Source: Chlorobiota bacterium | Lineage (GTDB): Bacteria; Bacteroidota; Bacteroidia; Bacteroidales; JAADGE01 | DNA: 5,950 bases | Assembly (NCBI GenBank): GCA_030592825.1 | Contig: JAUVIG010000245.1 | Coordinates: forward strand, 1-5,950 | Direction: 5' to 3' | In this document: positions 1 through 5,079 of the stretch, one piece after another | Layout: the number at the start of each line of letters is the position of its first letter | Numbering within the stretch: position 1 is the first letter of the stretch | Translations under genes and position numbers: made by a program | The notes under the pieces: generated by a model | Told to the model about the DNA's origin: nothing | Database searches by the model: none | The model's input: the letters and a program-made list of their open reading frames with translations, nothing else

Positions 1-600
1 AGCCATAACAACGAAACATATAACTCATATCAGTAACACTGCTTACATCCCAATTGCCGATATCTTGATTAAATGAAGAGGCAGAACGAAACATACAGCT
101 CATATCAGTAACACTGCTTACATCCCATGTACTGATATCTTGATTAAATAAATCGGCAGAACAGAACATATTATCCATATCTGTAACATTGCTTACATCC
201 CAACTACCGATATCTTGACTAAATTGTGAAGCACTCCTAAACATAGACCTCATACTAGTAACACTGCTTACATCCCAATTGCCGATATTTTGTTTAAATA
301 CAAATGCTTGATTAAACATCCAATCCATATCTGTAACATTGCTTACATCCCAATTGCCGATATCTTGATTAAATGAATTGGCATAACGAAACATATTCCA
401 CATTAAAGTAACATTGCTTACATCCCAATTACCGATATATTTATTAAATGAAGAGGCACCGTTAAACATAGAATGCATAGAATAAACACTGCTTACATCC
501 CAACTACCGATTTCTTGATTAAATGAAGAGGCAAAATAAAACATACCACTCATATTAGTAACACTGCTTACATCCCAATTACCGATATCTTGATTAAATG
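1..600 (-). repeat. Eight 75-bp tandem coding repeats
   Basis: The forward-strand motif CATCCCA recurs, with only small variation, at 46, 121, 196, 271, 346, 421, 496 and 571, a constant 75-bp period. Each unit encodes one 25-residue surface-protein repeat. The half coding FNQDIGNWDVSS(or N)VT is nearly invariant in DNA, while the half coding MxxMFxxA varies between copies. The array continues to the left window edge. Confidence 0.93.
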
Positions 601-1033
601 AAGAAGCACCTCTAAACATATAACTCATATCAGTAACAGTTGTCGGAACATCAGTCGGAACTTCTGTAAGATTTACAGCATTATAAAACGCACAAAATAA
701 ACTTGTTATTCCCAAAGAGCCGAAGTCTGTAACAGCAGTTAATTTGTCTGCGTTTGGGTAATCCCAATTTCCAAATCCAGTTAGTGAACCGCTTACGGTA
801 ACCGTGTATATGCTTTCTGCTGCGTAGGTATGGTCTTTATTGCCGGCTGTTGTGAAATCTTCGGTGCCGGTACCGTCGCCCCAATCCACAGTAACATTAA
901 CCGTTCCTCGAAGCGGTAAAGTTACGGTTGTACCGGAAGACAATTCAGTATTATACACTAATACCATATTTTGTGCATTTGTACTTAGAGCAATAAATAA
1001 TATTGCTGCGAAAAACAGAACTGTTTTTTTCAT
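1..1033 (-). CDS. BspA-family repeat surface protein, C-terminus beyond the window
   Basis: Secreted or cell-surface protein of the BspA-like / DUF285 class (25-26-residue repeat surface proteins); molecular role unknown, such proteins often serve in adhesion. The visible 344 residues start with a signal peptide (MKKTVLFFAAILFIALSTNA, likely cut after A20). A PKD-like beta domain follows at about residues 24-82, with VDWGDGT at 49-55 and HTY...YTVTVSG at 68-82. A degenerate repeat (W90) and a linker lead into at least eight 25-residue repeats with consensus FNQDIGNWDVSSVTDMSxMF. The repeat Trp recurs at residues 153, 178, 203, 228, 253, 278, 303 and 328, exactly 25 apart. The start is fixed by the signal peptide; there is no clear Shine-Dalgarno. 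No stop occurs before the window edge, so more repeats and perhaps a type IX secretion sorting domain may follow (inference). It lies 156 bp downstream of the broken VapC-like gene on the same strand; I saw no convincing promoter. Confidence 0.92.
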   Translation of the reverse strand, partial: MKKTVLFFAAILFIALSTNAQNMVLVYNTELSSGTTVTLPLRGTVNVTVDWGDGTGTEDFTTAGNKDHTYAAESIYTVTVSGSLTGFGNWDYPNADKLTAVTDFGSLGITSLFCAFYNAVNLTEVPTDVPTTVTDMSYMFRGASSFNQDIGNWDVSSVTNMSGMFYFASSFNQEIGSWDVSSVYSMHSMFNGASSFNKYIGNWDVSNVTLMWNMFRYANSFNQDIGNWDVSNVTDMDWMFNQAFVFKQNIGNWDVSSVTSMRSMFRSASQFSQDIGSWDVSNVTDMDNMFCSADLFNQDISTWDVSSVTDMSCMFRSASSFNQDIGNWDVSSVTDMSYMFRCYG

Positions 1034-1071
1034 GTGTCTGAAATTTTGTAATCAATTAATATTAAAAAGTC

Positions 1072-1142
1072 ATCCGATGAATATTTTTGTAGAATGCTTT
1101 AATATATTTTTGTTGATAATCTTTTTTATAAATTCATCGGAT
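1072..1142. repeat. 11-bp perfect inverted repeat, 49-bp spacer
   Basis: ATCCGATGAAT at 1072-1082 is matched by its exact reverse complement ATTCATCGGAT at 1132-1142, in the gap between the broken VapC-like gene and the surface-protein gene. In the minus-strand transcript this would be a stem with a long AT-rich loop, followed three bases later by a short T-run. The loop is too long for a typical terminator. I found no flanking target duplication, so a mobile origin is not supported. Function unknown. Confidence 0.5.
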
Positions 1143-1525
1143 ATCTCTGTTTCTTTTATATCAGACCCTGTCGGATGTTGTGAAGTCAATTATATCTCAA
1201 ACGGATTAATAAAATCTACCTCTGAAATCTTTTCTAAATCTTTTTCATTTCGAGTGATTAAAGTTAAATTATGATTTATTGCAGTAGCAGCAATTATCGC
1301 ATCCGGAAGTTTAATTTTATATTCTTTTCTTAATCGAATAGTCTGTTCTACTACTTCATCACCCACAGAATGATTTTTTGCAATTTTAGTAAATTCTGTT
1401 ATTGCTTCGGGAACATTCTTAAACCCGAATAATTCAATTTTAGTAATAACAGATATTTCAGGTTGTTCATCAATAATTTTAATTACAAATTCTTTCCCTT
1501 TTTACGGTATCTTATCAGCAGATAA

Positions 1526-1533
1526 ATATATTA
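1526..1533. repeat. Target-site duplication, left copy
   Basis: ATATATTA directly abuts the left end of the element and is identical to 1696-1703. Keeping only one copy gives the toxin codons GTA ATA ATA TAT TTA TCT, which read through in frame. Confidence 0.9.
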
Positions 1534-1557
1534 ACTGCTTATCTGCTTAACTCATGT
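1534..1557 (+). repeat. MITE left terminal inverted repeat
   Basis: 24 bp beginning ACTGCTTATCTGCTT and ending CTCATGT. Its reverse complement matches 1672-1695 at 23 of 24 positions; the mismatch is at 1549, in the middle of the repeat. Confidence 0.93.
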
Positions 1558-1671
1558 TTTTGAACAAATTGTTTGATATATTGATATTTTACAAGCAACT
1601 TGGCTTAAAGTATTCTTAATGCTATAACGCCCTGATATAATGAGTATTACATTTATTTTGCATTAACATTT

Positions 1672-1695
1672 ACATGAGTGAAGCAGATAAGCAGT
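1672..1695 (-). repeat. MITE right terminal inverted repeat
   Basis: 24 bp beginning ACATGAGTG and ending AAGCAGATAAGCAGT on the forward strand, the complement of 1534-1557 with one mismatch. Confidence 0.93.
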
Positions 1696-1703
1696 ATATA
1701 TTA
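1696..1703. repeat. Target-site duplication, right copy
   Basis: ATATATTA directly abuts the right end of the element and is identical to 1526-1533. The site is AT-only. Confidence 0.9.
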
Positions 1704-1718
1704 TTACATTTGTGTCAA

Positions 1719-1937
1719 TTAAATATCTCTTTCCCATTCGTTTCTTATTTTTTCAAGTTCTTTAATCATATAATTTCCTTGTTTATCAGTTATGCAACCT
1801 ATTAATTTTTTGGAAAGTTTTTCAGTTCTATGTTCAGATACAGTTTTTCTGATTATTCTTATAATTTTTAAAGCCTCCAAATTCTCCAATAGTTTTAAAG
1901 CCTTTTTGTTTTTTGCTTCTATAATAATAGTTTCCAT
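1719..1937 (-). CDS. VapB-like antitoxin, partner of the broken PIN toxin
   Basis: A 72-residue charged protein with an N-terminal strand (METIIIEAKNKKALKLLENL), a central basic segment (IIRIIRKTVSEHRTEKLSKK) and a helical acidic/basic tail ending EWERDI. I recognise it mainly by position: its last 19 bp overlap the start of a VapC-like PIN toxin, as in Bacteroidota antitoxin-toxin pairs. Such antitoxins normally bind and neutralise the toxin with the C-terminal part and bind their own operator with the N-terminal part (family knowledge; the DNA-binding fold is not evident here). The frame is intact and has its own promoter about 46 bp upstream, so the protein may still be made with no working local toxin. 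Confidence 0.78.
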   Translation of the reverse strand: METIIIEAKNKKALKLLENLEALKIIRIIRKTVSEHRTEKLSKKLIGCITDKQGNYMIKELEKIRNEWERDI

Positions 1938-1983
1938 ATTTTTGAAGTTTAACTTTTCCTTTGTAAGATTTATTCCTGTTTTA

Positions 1984-2015
1984 CAAATTTACACACATAA
2001 TTTAACGATTACAAA
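1984..2015 (-). promoter_or_regulatory. Bacteroidota-type promoter of the vapB-like gene
   Basis: On the minus strand, TTTG (2015-2012), a 20-bp spacer and TAAATTTG (1991-1984) fit the Bacteroidota -33/-7 consensus TTTG...TAnnTTTG. The predicted transcript start lies about 40 bp before the ATG at 1937. The yefM promoter in this window has the same 20-bp spacing. Confidence 0.6.
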
Positions 2016-2046
2016 ATTAAAATCATTTTTGTTGTTTGAATAATTT

Positions 2047-2079
2047 GACTTTTAAACGTCCGCAGGACTTTAAAACGTC
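2047..2079. repeat. Compact hairpin and 14-bp direct repeat
   Basis: GACTTTTAAACGTC (2047-2060) and GACTTTAAAACGTC (2066-2079) are direct repeats with one mismatch, 5 bp apart. The same bases fold into a hairpin: TTTTAAA-c-GTCC (2050-2061) pairs with GGACTTTAAAA (2065-2075) over 11 bp with one bulged C and a GCA loop. It lies just upstream of the antitoxin promoter. It could be an operator, a terminator for an earlier arrangement, or a dispersed repeat; I cannot choose. Confidence 0.5.
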
Positions 2080-2256
2080 ATAAGTTTGTTGTCGATGCAA
2101 TCCGTTTCTTGACAAAATGTCATTGATTTCTTAACATAACAAATCTCTTTTATTATATAAATTGTTATGAATTATAAAATTTTATACACATAACCACCTC
2201 TTTCATTGGTAATTACAAAATCTTTTCGTAAAAAATCATTTTTTTTTCATTTATGA

Positions 2257-2325
2257 TTGACATATTTAAATTATTTAGTTTCTTTGCACAAAATTTTCGG
2301 ACTTTAATTTGTAGTAATAAGTTTG
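2257..2325 (+). promoter_or_regulatory. Candidate panD promoters
   Basis: Two weak Bacteroidota-like candidates. One is TTGA (2257-2260), 18 bp, TTTCTTTG followed by CAC (2279-2286), with a start near 2293. The other is TTTT (2294-2297), 20 bp, TAAGTTTG (2318-2325), whose -7 box is a full match but leaves only about 10 bp of leader. Neither is decisive. Confidence 0.35.
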
Positions 2326-2342
2326 AAACAATAAGCTGACAA

Positions 2343-2696
2343 ATGAACATACAAGTCTTAAAATCAAAAATTCACAGAGTAACTGTTACCGGTGCTGATT
2401 TGAATTACGTGGGCAGTATTACCATTGATGAAGCACTAATGGAAGCTGCCAACATCATAGAAGGCGAAAAAGTCCAAATTGTTAATAACAACAACGGAGA
2501 ACGAATTGAAACCTATGTTATAAAAGGTGTAAGAAATTCCGGCAAGATTGAACTTAACGGGGCAGCAGCTCGAAGAGTACAACCCGGGGATATTATCATT
2601 ATCTTTTCCTATGCAACAATGGACTTTGAAGAAGCAAAAAAATTCAAGCCTTGGATCGTATTTCCGGATACAGATTCAAATATGATTATTGATTAA
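2343..2696 (+). CDS. panD: Aspartate 1-decarboxylase (pyruvoyl-dependent)
   Basis: Converts L-aspartate to beta-alanine and CO2 in the cytoplasm; PanC then joins beta-alanine to pantoate, leading to coenzyme A. The 117-residue length is close to the E. coli proenzyme. The self-cleavage site Gly24-Ser25 lies in YVGSIT; Ser25 becomes the pyruvoyl group. Other known active-site residues are at their E. coli numbers: Lys9, His11, Tyr22, Arg54, Thr57, Tyr58 and Asn72 (in LNGAAARR). The C-terminal segment carries the family-typical PGDIIIIFSY. The start gives exactly the canonical N-terminus. It stands alone here: panC is not upstream, and a toxin-antitoxin pair separates it from radA on the same strand. 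It ends in a strong hairpin terminator. Confidence 0.97.
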   Translation: MNIQVLKSKIHRVTVTGADLNYVGSITIDEALMEAANIIEGEKVQIVNNNNGERIETYVIKGVRNSGKIELNGAAARRVQPGDIIIIFSYATMDFEEAKKFKPWIVFPDTDSNMIID

Positions 2697-2720
2697 TACA
2701 GTGAGTTGAATAAAAAACAG

Positions 2721-2752
2721 AAGCACTTTCAAAATTGAAAGTGCTTTTTTAT
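2721..2752 (+). terminator. Rho-independent terminator after panD, probably bidirectional
   Basis: AAGCACTTTCAA (2721-2732) pairs with TTGAAAGTGCTT (2735-2746) and runs into a T-tract. It sits between the panD stop and the convergent yoeB stop at 2757. On the minus strand the same stem is followed by CTGTTTTTT, so it can serve both genes. Confidence 0.88.
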
Positions 2753-2756
2753 TTTG

Positions 2757-3014
2757 CTAATCATAATGATATCTACATTTTGCAATTCTTATTTCATCAC
2801 CTTTAACCTGATAAATTAAGCTATGTTCTTTATTTATCCTCCTTGACCAAAATCCTTTATATTTGTGCTTTAACGATTCCGGTTTCCCAATTCCGGAAAA
2901 AGGTGTTCTTGAAATATCTTTGATTAGCGTATTTATTCTTTTCAAAGTTTTCTTATCAGTCTTTTGCCAATATAAATAGTCTTCCCAAGATTCATTAACA
3001 AATATATACTTCAT
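2757..3014 (-). CDS. yoeB: YoeB-family toxin (Txe/YoeB endoribonuclease), key Arg replaced
   Basis: YoeB is a RelE-fold ribosome-dependent mRNA interferase that cleaves mRNA in the ribosomal A site. The 85 residues align without gaps to E. coli YoeB as I remember it: ESWEDYLYWQ near the start, RTPFSGIGKPE at 36-46, GFWSRRI at 54-60 and CRYHYD at the end. Catalytic Glu46, His83 and Tyr84 are present. Residue 65, Arg in E. coli and reported as important for catalysis, is Ser here (codon AGC; KEHSLIYQ). One extra Asp follows the usual terminal Tyr. The start ATG overlaps the yefM stop as ATGA, suggesting translational coupling. Whether this toxin is active is open. Confidence 0.93.
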   Translation of the reverse strand: MKYIFVNESWEDYLYWQKTDKKTLKRINTLIKDISRTPFSGIGKPESLKHKYKGFWSRRINKEHSLIYQVKGDEIRIAKCRYHYD

Positions 3015-3265
3015 TCTTCTGTGAGATCTTTTTGAAATGATTTACCTTTTTTTAATTTCTCAATTGCCGAATCCAGTCTTTTTTCATTTGCTTTTGATGA
3101 CATCTCATGTTGGGTTGCGTATAATGAATTATATTCATCAAGTGAGATAATAACTATCCCTGTATCTTTCCCTCTGTTAATTATCAGTGTTTCAAAATTT
3201 TTTGTAACACTGTCAAGGTATTTCTTAATGTTTTTTCTGAAATCAGAAATTGTAGCCGTAAGCAT
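3011..3265 (-). CDS. yefM: YefM-family antitoxin (Phd/YefM)
   Basis: Binds and neutralises YoeB and, with it, represses its own operon. The 84 residues match the family pattern: an N-terminal half (MLTATISDFRKNIKKYLDSV) with Arg10 at the position implicated in operator contact in E. coli YefM, a strand pair with LIINRGKDTGIVIISLDEYNSL ending near residue 48, and a helical C-terminal toxin-binding region with KANEKRLDSAIEKLKKGK. It is the first gene of a two-gene operon with yoeB (4-bp overlap). A promoter with an overlapping operator lies directly upstream, leaving a leader of only about ten bases and no clear Shine-Dalgarno. Confidence 0.93.
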   Translation of the reverse strand: MLTATISDFRKNIKKYLDSVTKNFETLIINRGKDTGIVIISLDEYNSLYATQHEMSSKANEKRLDSAIEKLKKGKSFQKDLTEE

Positions 3266-3276
3266 CTTGTCATATT

Positions 3277-3295
3277 TTGTACAAATATACGTACA
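3277..3295 (-). promoter_or_regulatory. YefM-YoeB operator, two GTACA cores
   Basis: TTGTACAA (3277-3284) is a perfect palindrome containing TGTACA. A second core, CGTACA, lies at 3290-3295. Their centres are 12 bp apart, the same geometry I recall for the TGTACA motifs of the E. coli yefM operator. Overlap with the -7 box suggests repression by blocking RNA polymerase. Confidence 0.72.
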
Positions 3296-3313
3296 TATAT
3301 TAATTTTTGCAAA
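3282..3313 (-). promoter_or_regulatory. yefM-yoeB promoter
   Basis: On the minus strand, TTTG (3313-3310), a 20-bp spacer and TATATTTG (3289-3282) match the Bacteroidota promoter consensus fully. The transcript would start about ten bases before the yefM ATG. The operator cores lie across the -7 box. Confidence 0.7.
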
Positions 3314-3331
3314 TATTTACATAATCAATAA

Positions 3332-3460
3332 AGTGCGGTACCAAAAGGTGCAAAGCAACTAATTTTGCAAAACAACTAAAATATTGCAATTTTATAGTCA
3401 GTTAATTAACAAAGTTGCTATGCACCTGATTTTGCCGGATATACCTTTTTGTACCGGACT
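3332..3460. repeat. Compound imperfect inverted repeat
   Basis: The left arm (3332-3360) starts AGTGCGGTACCAAAAGGT and ends AGGTGCAAAGCAACT. The reverse complement of the right arm (3413-3460) starts AGTCCGGTACAAAAAGGT (16 of 18 identical) and ends AGGTGCATAGCAACT (14 of 15). About 15 extra bases separate these two blocks in the right arm. The arms enclose about 52 bp of AT-rich sequence. This could be a decayed MITE or a structured RNA; no clean target duplication is visible. Confidence 0.6.
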
Positions 3461-3497
3461 AAATAATTGAAAAAATATTTCAATTGACAGACATAGA

Positions 3498-3528
3498 TAT
3501 GCTTTTTTATTTTGTTTTATTACTTTTG
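3498..3528 (+). promoter_or_regulatory. Candidate radA promoter
   Basis: TACTTTTG (3521-3528) fits the Bacteroidota -7 box TAnnTTTG; the only upstream partner is a weak TATG (3498-3501) at 19 bp. Transcription would begin near 3535. Confidence 0.4.
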
Positions 3529-3534
3529 TTGTCT

Positions 3535-3590
3535 TACCGAGTCGCTTCATGTATACGTAAATAAATTTACGAACATTCAGTCGCTCGGTA
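3535..3590 (+). promoter_or_regulatory. Long imperfect hairpin in the likely radA leader
   Basis: Nested complementary blocks: TACCGAG (3535-3541) with CTCGGTA (3584-3590), ATGT (3549-3552) with ACAT (3573-3576), and CGTAAAT (3556-3562) with ATTTACG (3565-3571). It ends 35 bp before the radA ATG and would be at the very 5' end of the transcript if the candidate promoter is used. It resembles no riboswitch class that I know. Confidence 0.45.
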
Positions 3591-3625
3591 TTATCCGGAA
3601 AAATATTTAAATGATATAGAATAAT

Positions 3626-4987
3626 ATGGCAAAAATTAAAACAGTATATCTCTGCCAAAACTGCGGAAACAAAGAAGCAAAATGGGTCGGACAATGTATT
3701 GTATGCGGAGAATGGAACACGTTTGAAGAAGAAATTCTTGAAAAAGACAATCGCATTATTGCAAGTTCAAGAAAAAAAATTGCAGCAAAACCTCAACTTA
3801 TTAAAGATATCACTTTTGAAAAAGAAACACGAATCAACACCTTGAACGGAGAGTTTAACAGAGTTTTGGGCGGCGGACTGGTTAACGGGTCTCTTGTTTT
3901 AATAGGCGGTGAACCCGGTATAGGCAAATCAACACTTGCACTGCAGATTGCCGCTAATTTGAATAATTACAAAACGCTTTATGTTTCCGGAGAAGAAAGC
4001 TTACAACAAATTAAATTACGTGCCGAACGTATTGCTAACGGTGAAAACAATTGCTGGGTTTTGAGTGAAACTCGTTTGGAAGCAATATTGAGAAATGCAG
4101 AAAGCCTCAACCCGGATATTATTGTCATTGATTCTATTCAAGCCATATCAACAGAAAGAACTGATTCATCACCCGGAAGTGTTACACAAATCAGAGAATG
4201 CACTACTGAAATTTTAAAATACGCCAAAGAAAACAACAAACCAGTTATTTTAATCGGACATATCAATAAAGAAGGTAATCTTGCCGGTCCTAAAGTTTTG
4301 GAACATATTGTTGATACAGTTCTTCAATTTGAAGGAGACAGAAACCATTTGTATCGAATCATCAGAGCAACTAAAAATCGTTTTGGTTCAACTTCCGAAT
4401 TAGGGATTTTTGAGATGAATAACAAAGGATTACGTGAAGTTCCGAATCCATCTGAAATGTTGCTTTCTCACAGTACTGATAATTTGAGCGGAGTAGCTGT
4501 TTCGGCAACCATTGAAGGTATCCGGCCGTTTTTAATTGAAGTACAAGCTTTGGTCAGTACGGCAGCATACGGAACTCCGCAAAGAAGCTCTATGGGCTTC
4601 AATGTCAGACGATTAAATATGCTTTTAGCAGTGCTTGAAAAAAGAGCAAAATTTAAATTGGCTACTAAAGATGTTTTCTTAAATATTGCCGGAGGTTTAA
4701 AAGTTGATGATCCCGGAACTGACCTTGCTGTTGTTTGTTCTATACTGTCTTCTGATATTGATATGGCTTTGCCGAAAGAAATATGTTTTGCCGGAGAAAT
4801 CGGATTATCCGGAGAAATAAGGCCGGTTACACGTGTTGAGCAAAGAATATCTGAAGCTGCAAAATTGGGATTTAAAAAAATCTTTATCTCAAAATTCAAC
4901 AAAAAAGGCATTAATTTTTCTAAATTTGATATTGAAGTTTTCGGAGCATCAAAAGTGGAAGAGGTGTTTAGGGCTTTGTTTAAATAA
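3626..4987 (+). CDS. radA: DNA repair protein RadA (Sms)
   Basis: Cytoplasmic RecA-related ATPase that drives branch migration of recombination intermediates during repair. The 453 residues have the full family layout. An N-terminal zinc finger carries Cys10, Cys13, Cys24 and Cys27 (LCQNCG...QCIVCGEW). The RecA-like core carries Walker A GGEPGIGKST at 94-103 (Lys101), Walker B IIVIDS at 165-170 and the RadA-specific KNRFG motif at 250-254. A C-terminal Lon-protease-like domain (about 265-453) includes SSMGFNVRRLNMLLAVLEKR and GEIGLSGEIRPV, and is not expected to be proteolytic in RadA. The start at MAKIKTVYLC gives the usual short lead before the zinc finger. The gene is complete and on the same strand as panD. 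A hairpin lies in its probable leader. No clear terminator follows. Confidence 0.98.
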   Translation: MAKIKTVYLCQNCGNKEAKWVGQCIVCGEWNTFEEEILEKDNRIIASSRKKIAAKPQLIKDITFEKETRINTLNGEFNRVLGGGLVNGSLVLIGGEPGIGKSTLALQIAANLNNYKTLYVSGEESLQQIKLRAERIANGENNCWVLSETRLEAILRNAESLNPDIIVIDSIQAISTERTDSSPGSVTQIRECTTEILKYAKENNKPVILIGHINKEGNLAGPKVLEHIVDTVLQFEGDRNHLYRIIRATKNRFGSTSELGIFEMNNKGLREVPNPSEMLLSHSTDNLSGVAVSATIEGIRPFLIEVQALVSTAAYGTPQRSSMGFNVRRLNMLLAVLEKRAKFKLATKDVFLNIAGGLKVDDPGTDLAVVCSILSSDIDMALPKEICFAGEIGLSGEIRPVTRVEQRISEAAKLGFKKIFISKFNKKGINFSKFDIEVFGASKVEEVFRALFK

Positions 4988-5079
4988 ATGAACTGTTAAG
5001 TCCGCTCCTAAAAGACAAAAAAATAAAAATGTCACTAAATTACACAAAGGGCTTGTTATCAGTATTTTATTTTTTGTGA

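Larger units (their letters stand above)
1534..1695. mobile_element. 162-bp MITE-like element inserted in the toxin gene
   Basis: A short non-coding insertion with 24-bp terminal inverted repeats (1534-1557 and 1672-1695, one mismatch), flanked by perfect 8-bp direct repeats. It has no open frame of useful size, so it would depend on a transposase from elsewhere. A 7-bp inner inverted repeat (TTAATGC at 1616-1622, GCATTAA at 1660-1666) is also present. Element tips read ACTGCTTATCTGCTT. Eight-bp duplications are made by several insertion-sequence families, so I do not assign one. The exact restoration of the toxin frame on its removal is strong independent support. Confidence 0.92.
1190..1737 (-). 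pseudogene. VapC-like PIN-domain toxin, broken by an insertion and a nonsense codon
   Basis: PIN-domain toxins are metal-dependent RNases that cut RNA, often tRNA. The frame starts at ATG 1737-1735, overlapping the last 19 bp of the antitoxin gene, with MGKRYLIDTNVIIY (catalytic Asp at residue 8). It is then split by a 162-bp element. After the element and one 8-bp target copy it resumes as LSADKIP, meets TAA at 1504-1502 (codon 22), and continues as KGKEFVIKIIDEQPEISVIT to a stop at 1192-1190. Without the element plus one target copy the gene is 378 bp, or 126 codons, a normal PIN-toxin size. Expected acidic positions survive: D8, E45 (TKIELFGF), D89 (LPDAII) and the LITRNEKDL region near 107-110. 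As it stands, translation gives 24 residues ending just inside the element. The fragment past the TAA contains no Met codon. Family call is sure at domain level; the exact PIN subfamily is not. Confidence 0.93.
1938..2342. other. 405-bp divergent intergenic region
   Basis: AT-rich gap between the leftward antitoxin gene and rightward panD. I see no credible gene in it. It holds the antitoxin promoter (1984-2015), a hairpin with near-duplicated arms (2047-2079), an 8-bp inverted repeat CATAACAA/TTGTTATG (2135-2142 and 2162-2169), a 14-bp palindrome TATAAAATTTTATA (2173-2186) and candidate panD promoters (2257-2325). panC, often directly upstream of panD, is absent here. Confidence 0.7.
3266..3625. 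other. 360-bp divergent intergenic region before radA
   Basis: No credible gene. It holds the yefM promoter/operator (3277-3313), a compound inverted repeat (3332-3460), a small hairpin AATTGAAA/TTTCAATT (3465-3472 and 3478-3485) without a T-tract, a candidate radA -7 box and a long leader hairpin (3535-3590). Confidence 0.7.

Noticed and set aside
1..600. CRISPR-like regular repeats
   Set aside because: The 75-bp period is an open coding frame without unique spacers; each unit is one protein repeat.
840..1274. Forward open frame of 144 codons
   Set aside because: It is antisense to the signal-peptide end of the surface-protein gene and to the tail of the PIN gene, with no family resemblance.
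1502..1504. Recoding or readthrough of the TAA in the PIN gene
   Set aside because: The gene is already split by the 162-bp element just upstream, and no recoding signal is visible.
1792..2043. Forward open frame of 83 codons
   Set aside because: Antisense to the antitoxin gene and its promoter; its hydrophobic look comes from AT-rich complementary codons.
3465..3485. Hairpin AATTGAAA/TTTCAATT as a terminator
   Set aside because: No T-tract follows on either strand and no gene ends nearby.
3398..3694. Minus-strand open frame of 98 codons
   Set aside because: Covers the radA leader and zinc-finger codons; no recognisable product.
4468..4911. Minus-strand open frame of 147 codons
   Set aside because: Lies wholly antisense inside the conserved radA C-terminal domain.
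4988..5079. Terminator between convergent radA and the ABC gene
   Set aside because: Only weak pairings (GACA/TGTC, CACAAA/TTTGTG) with poor loops were found.
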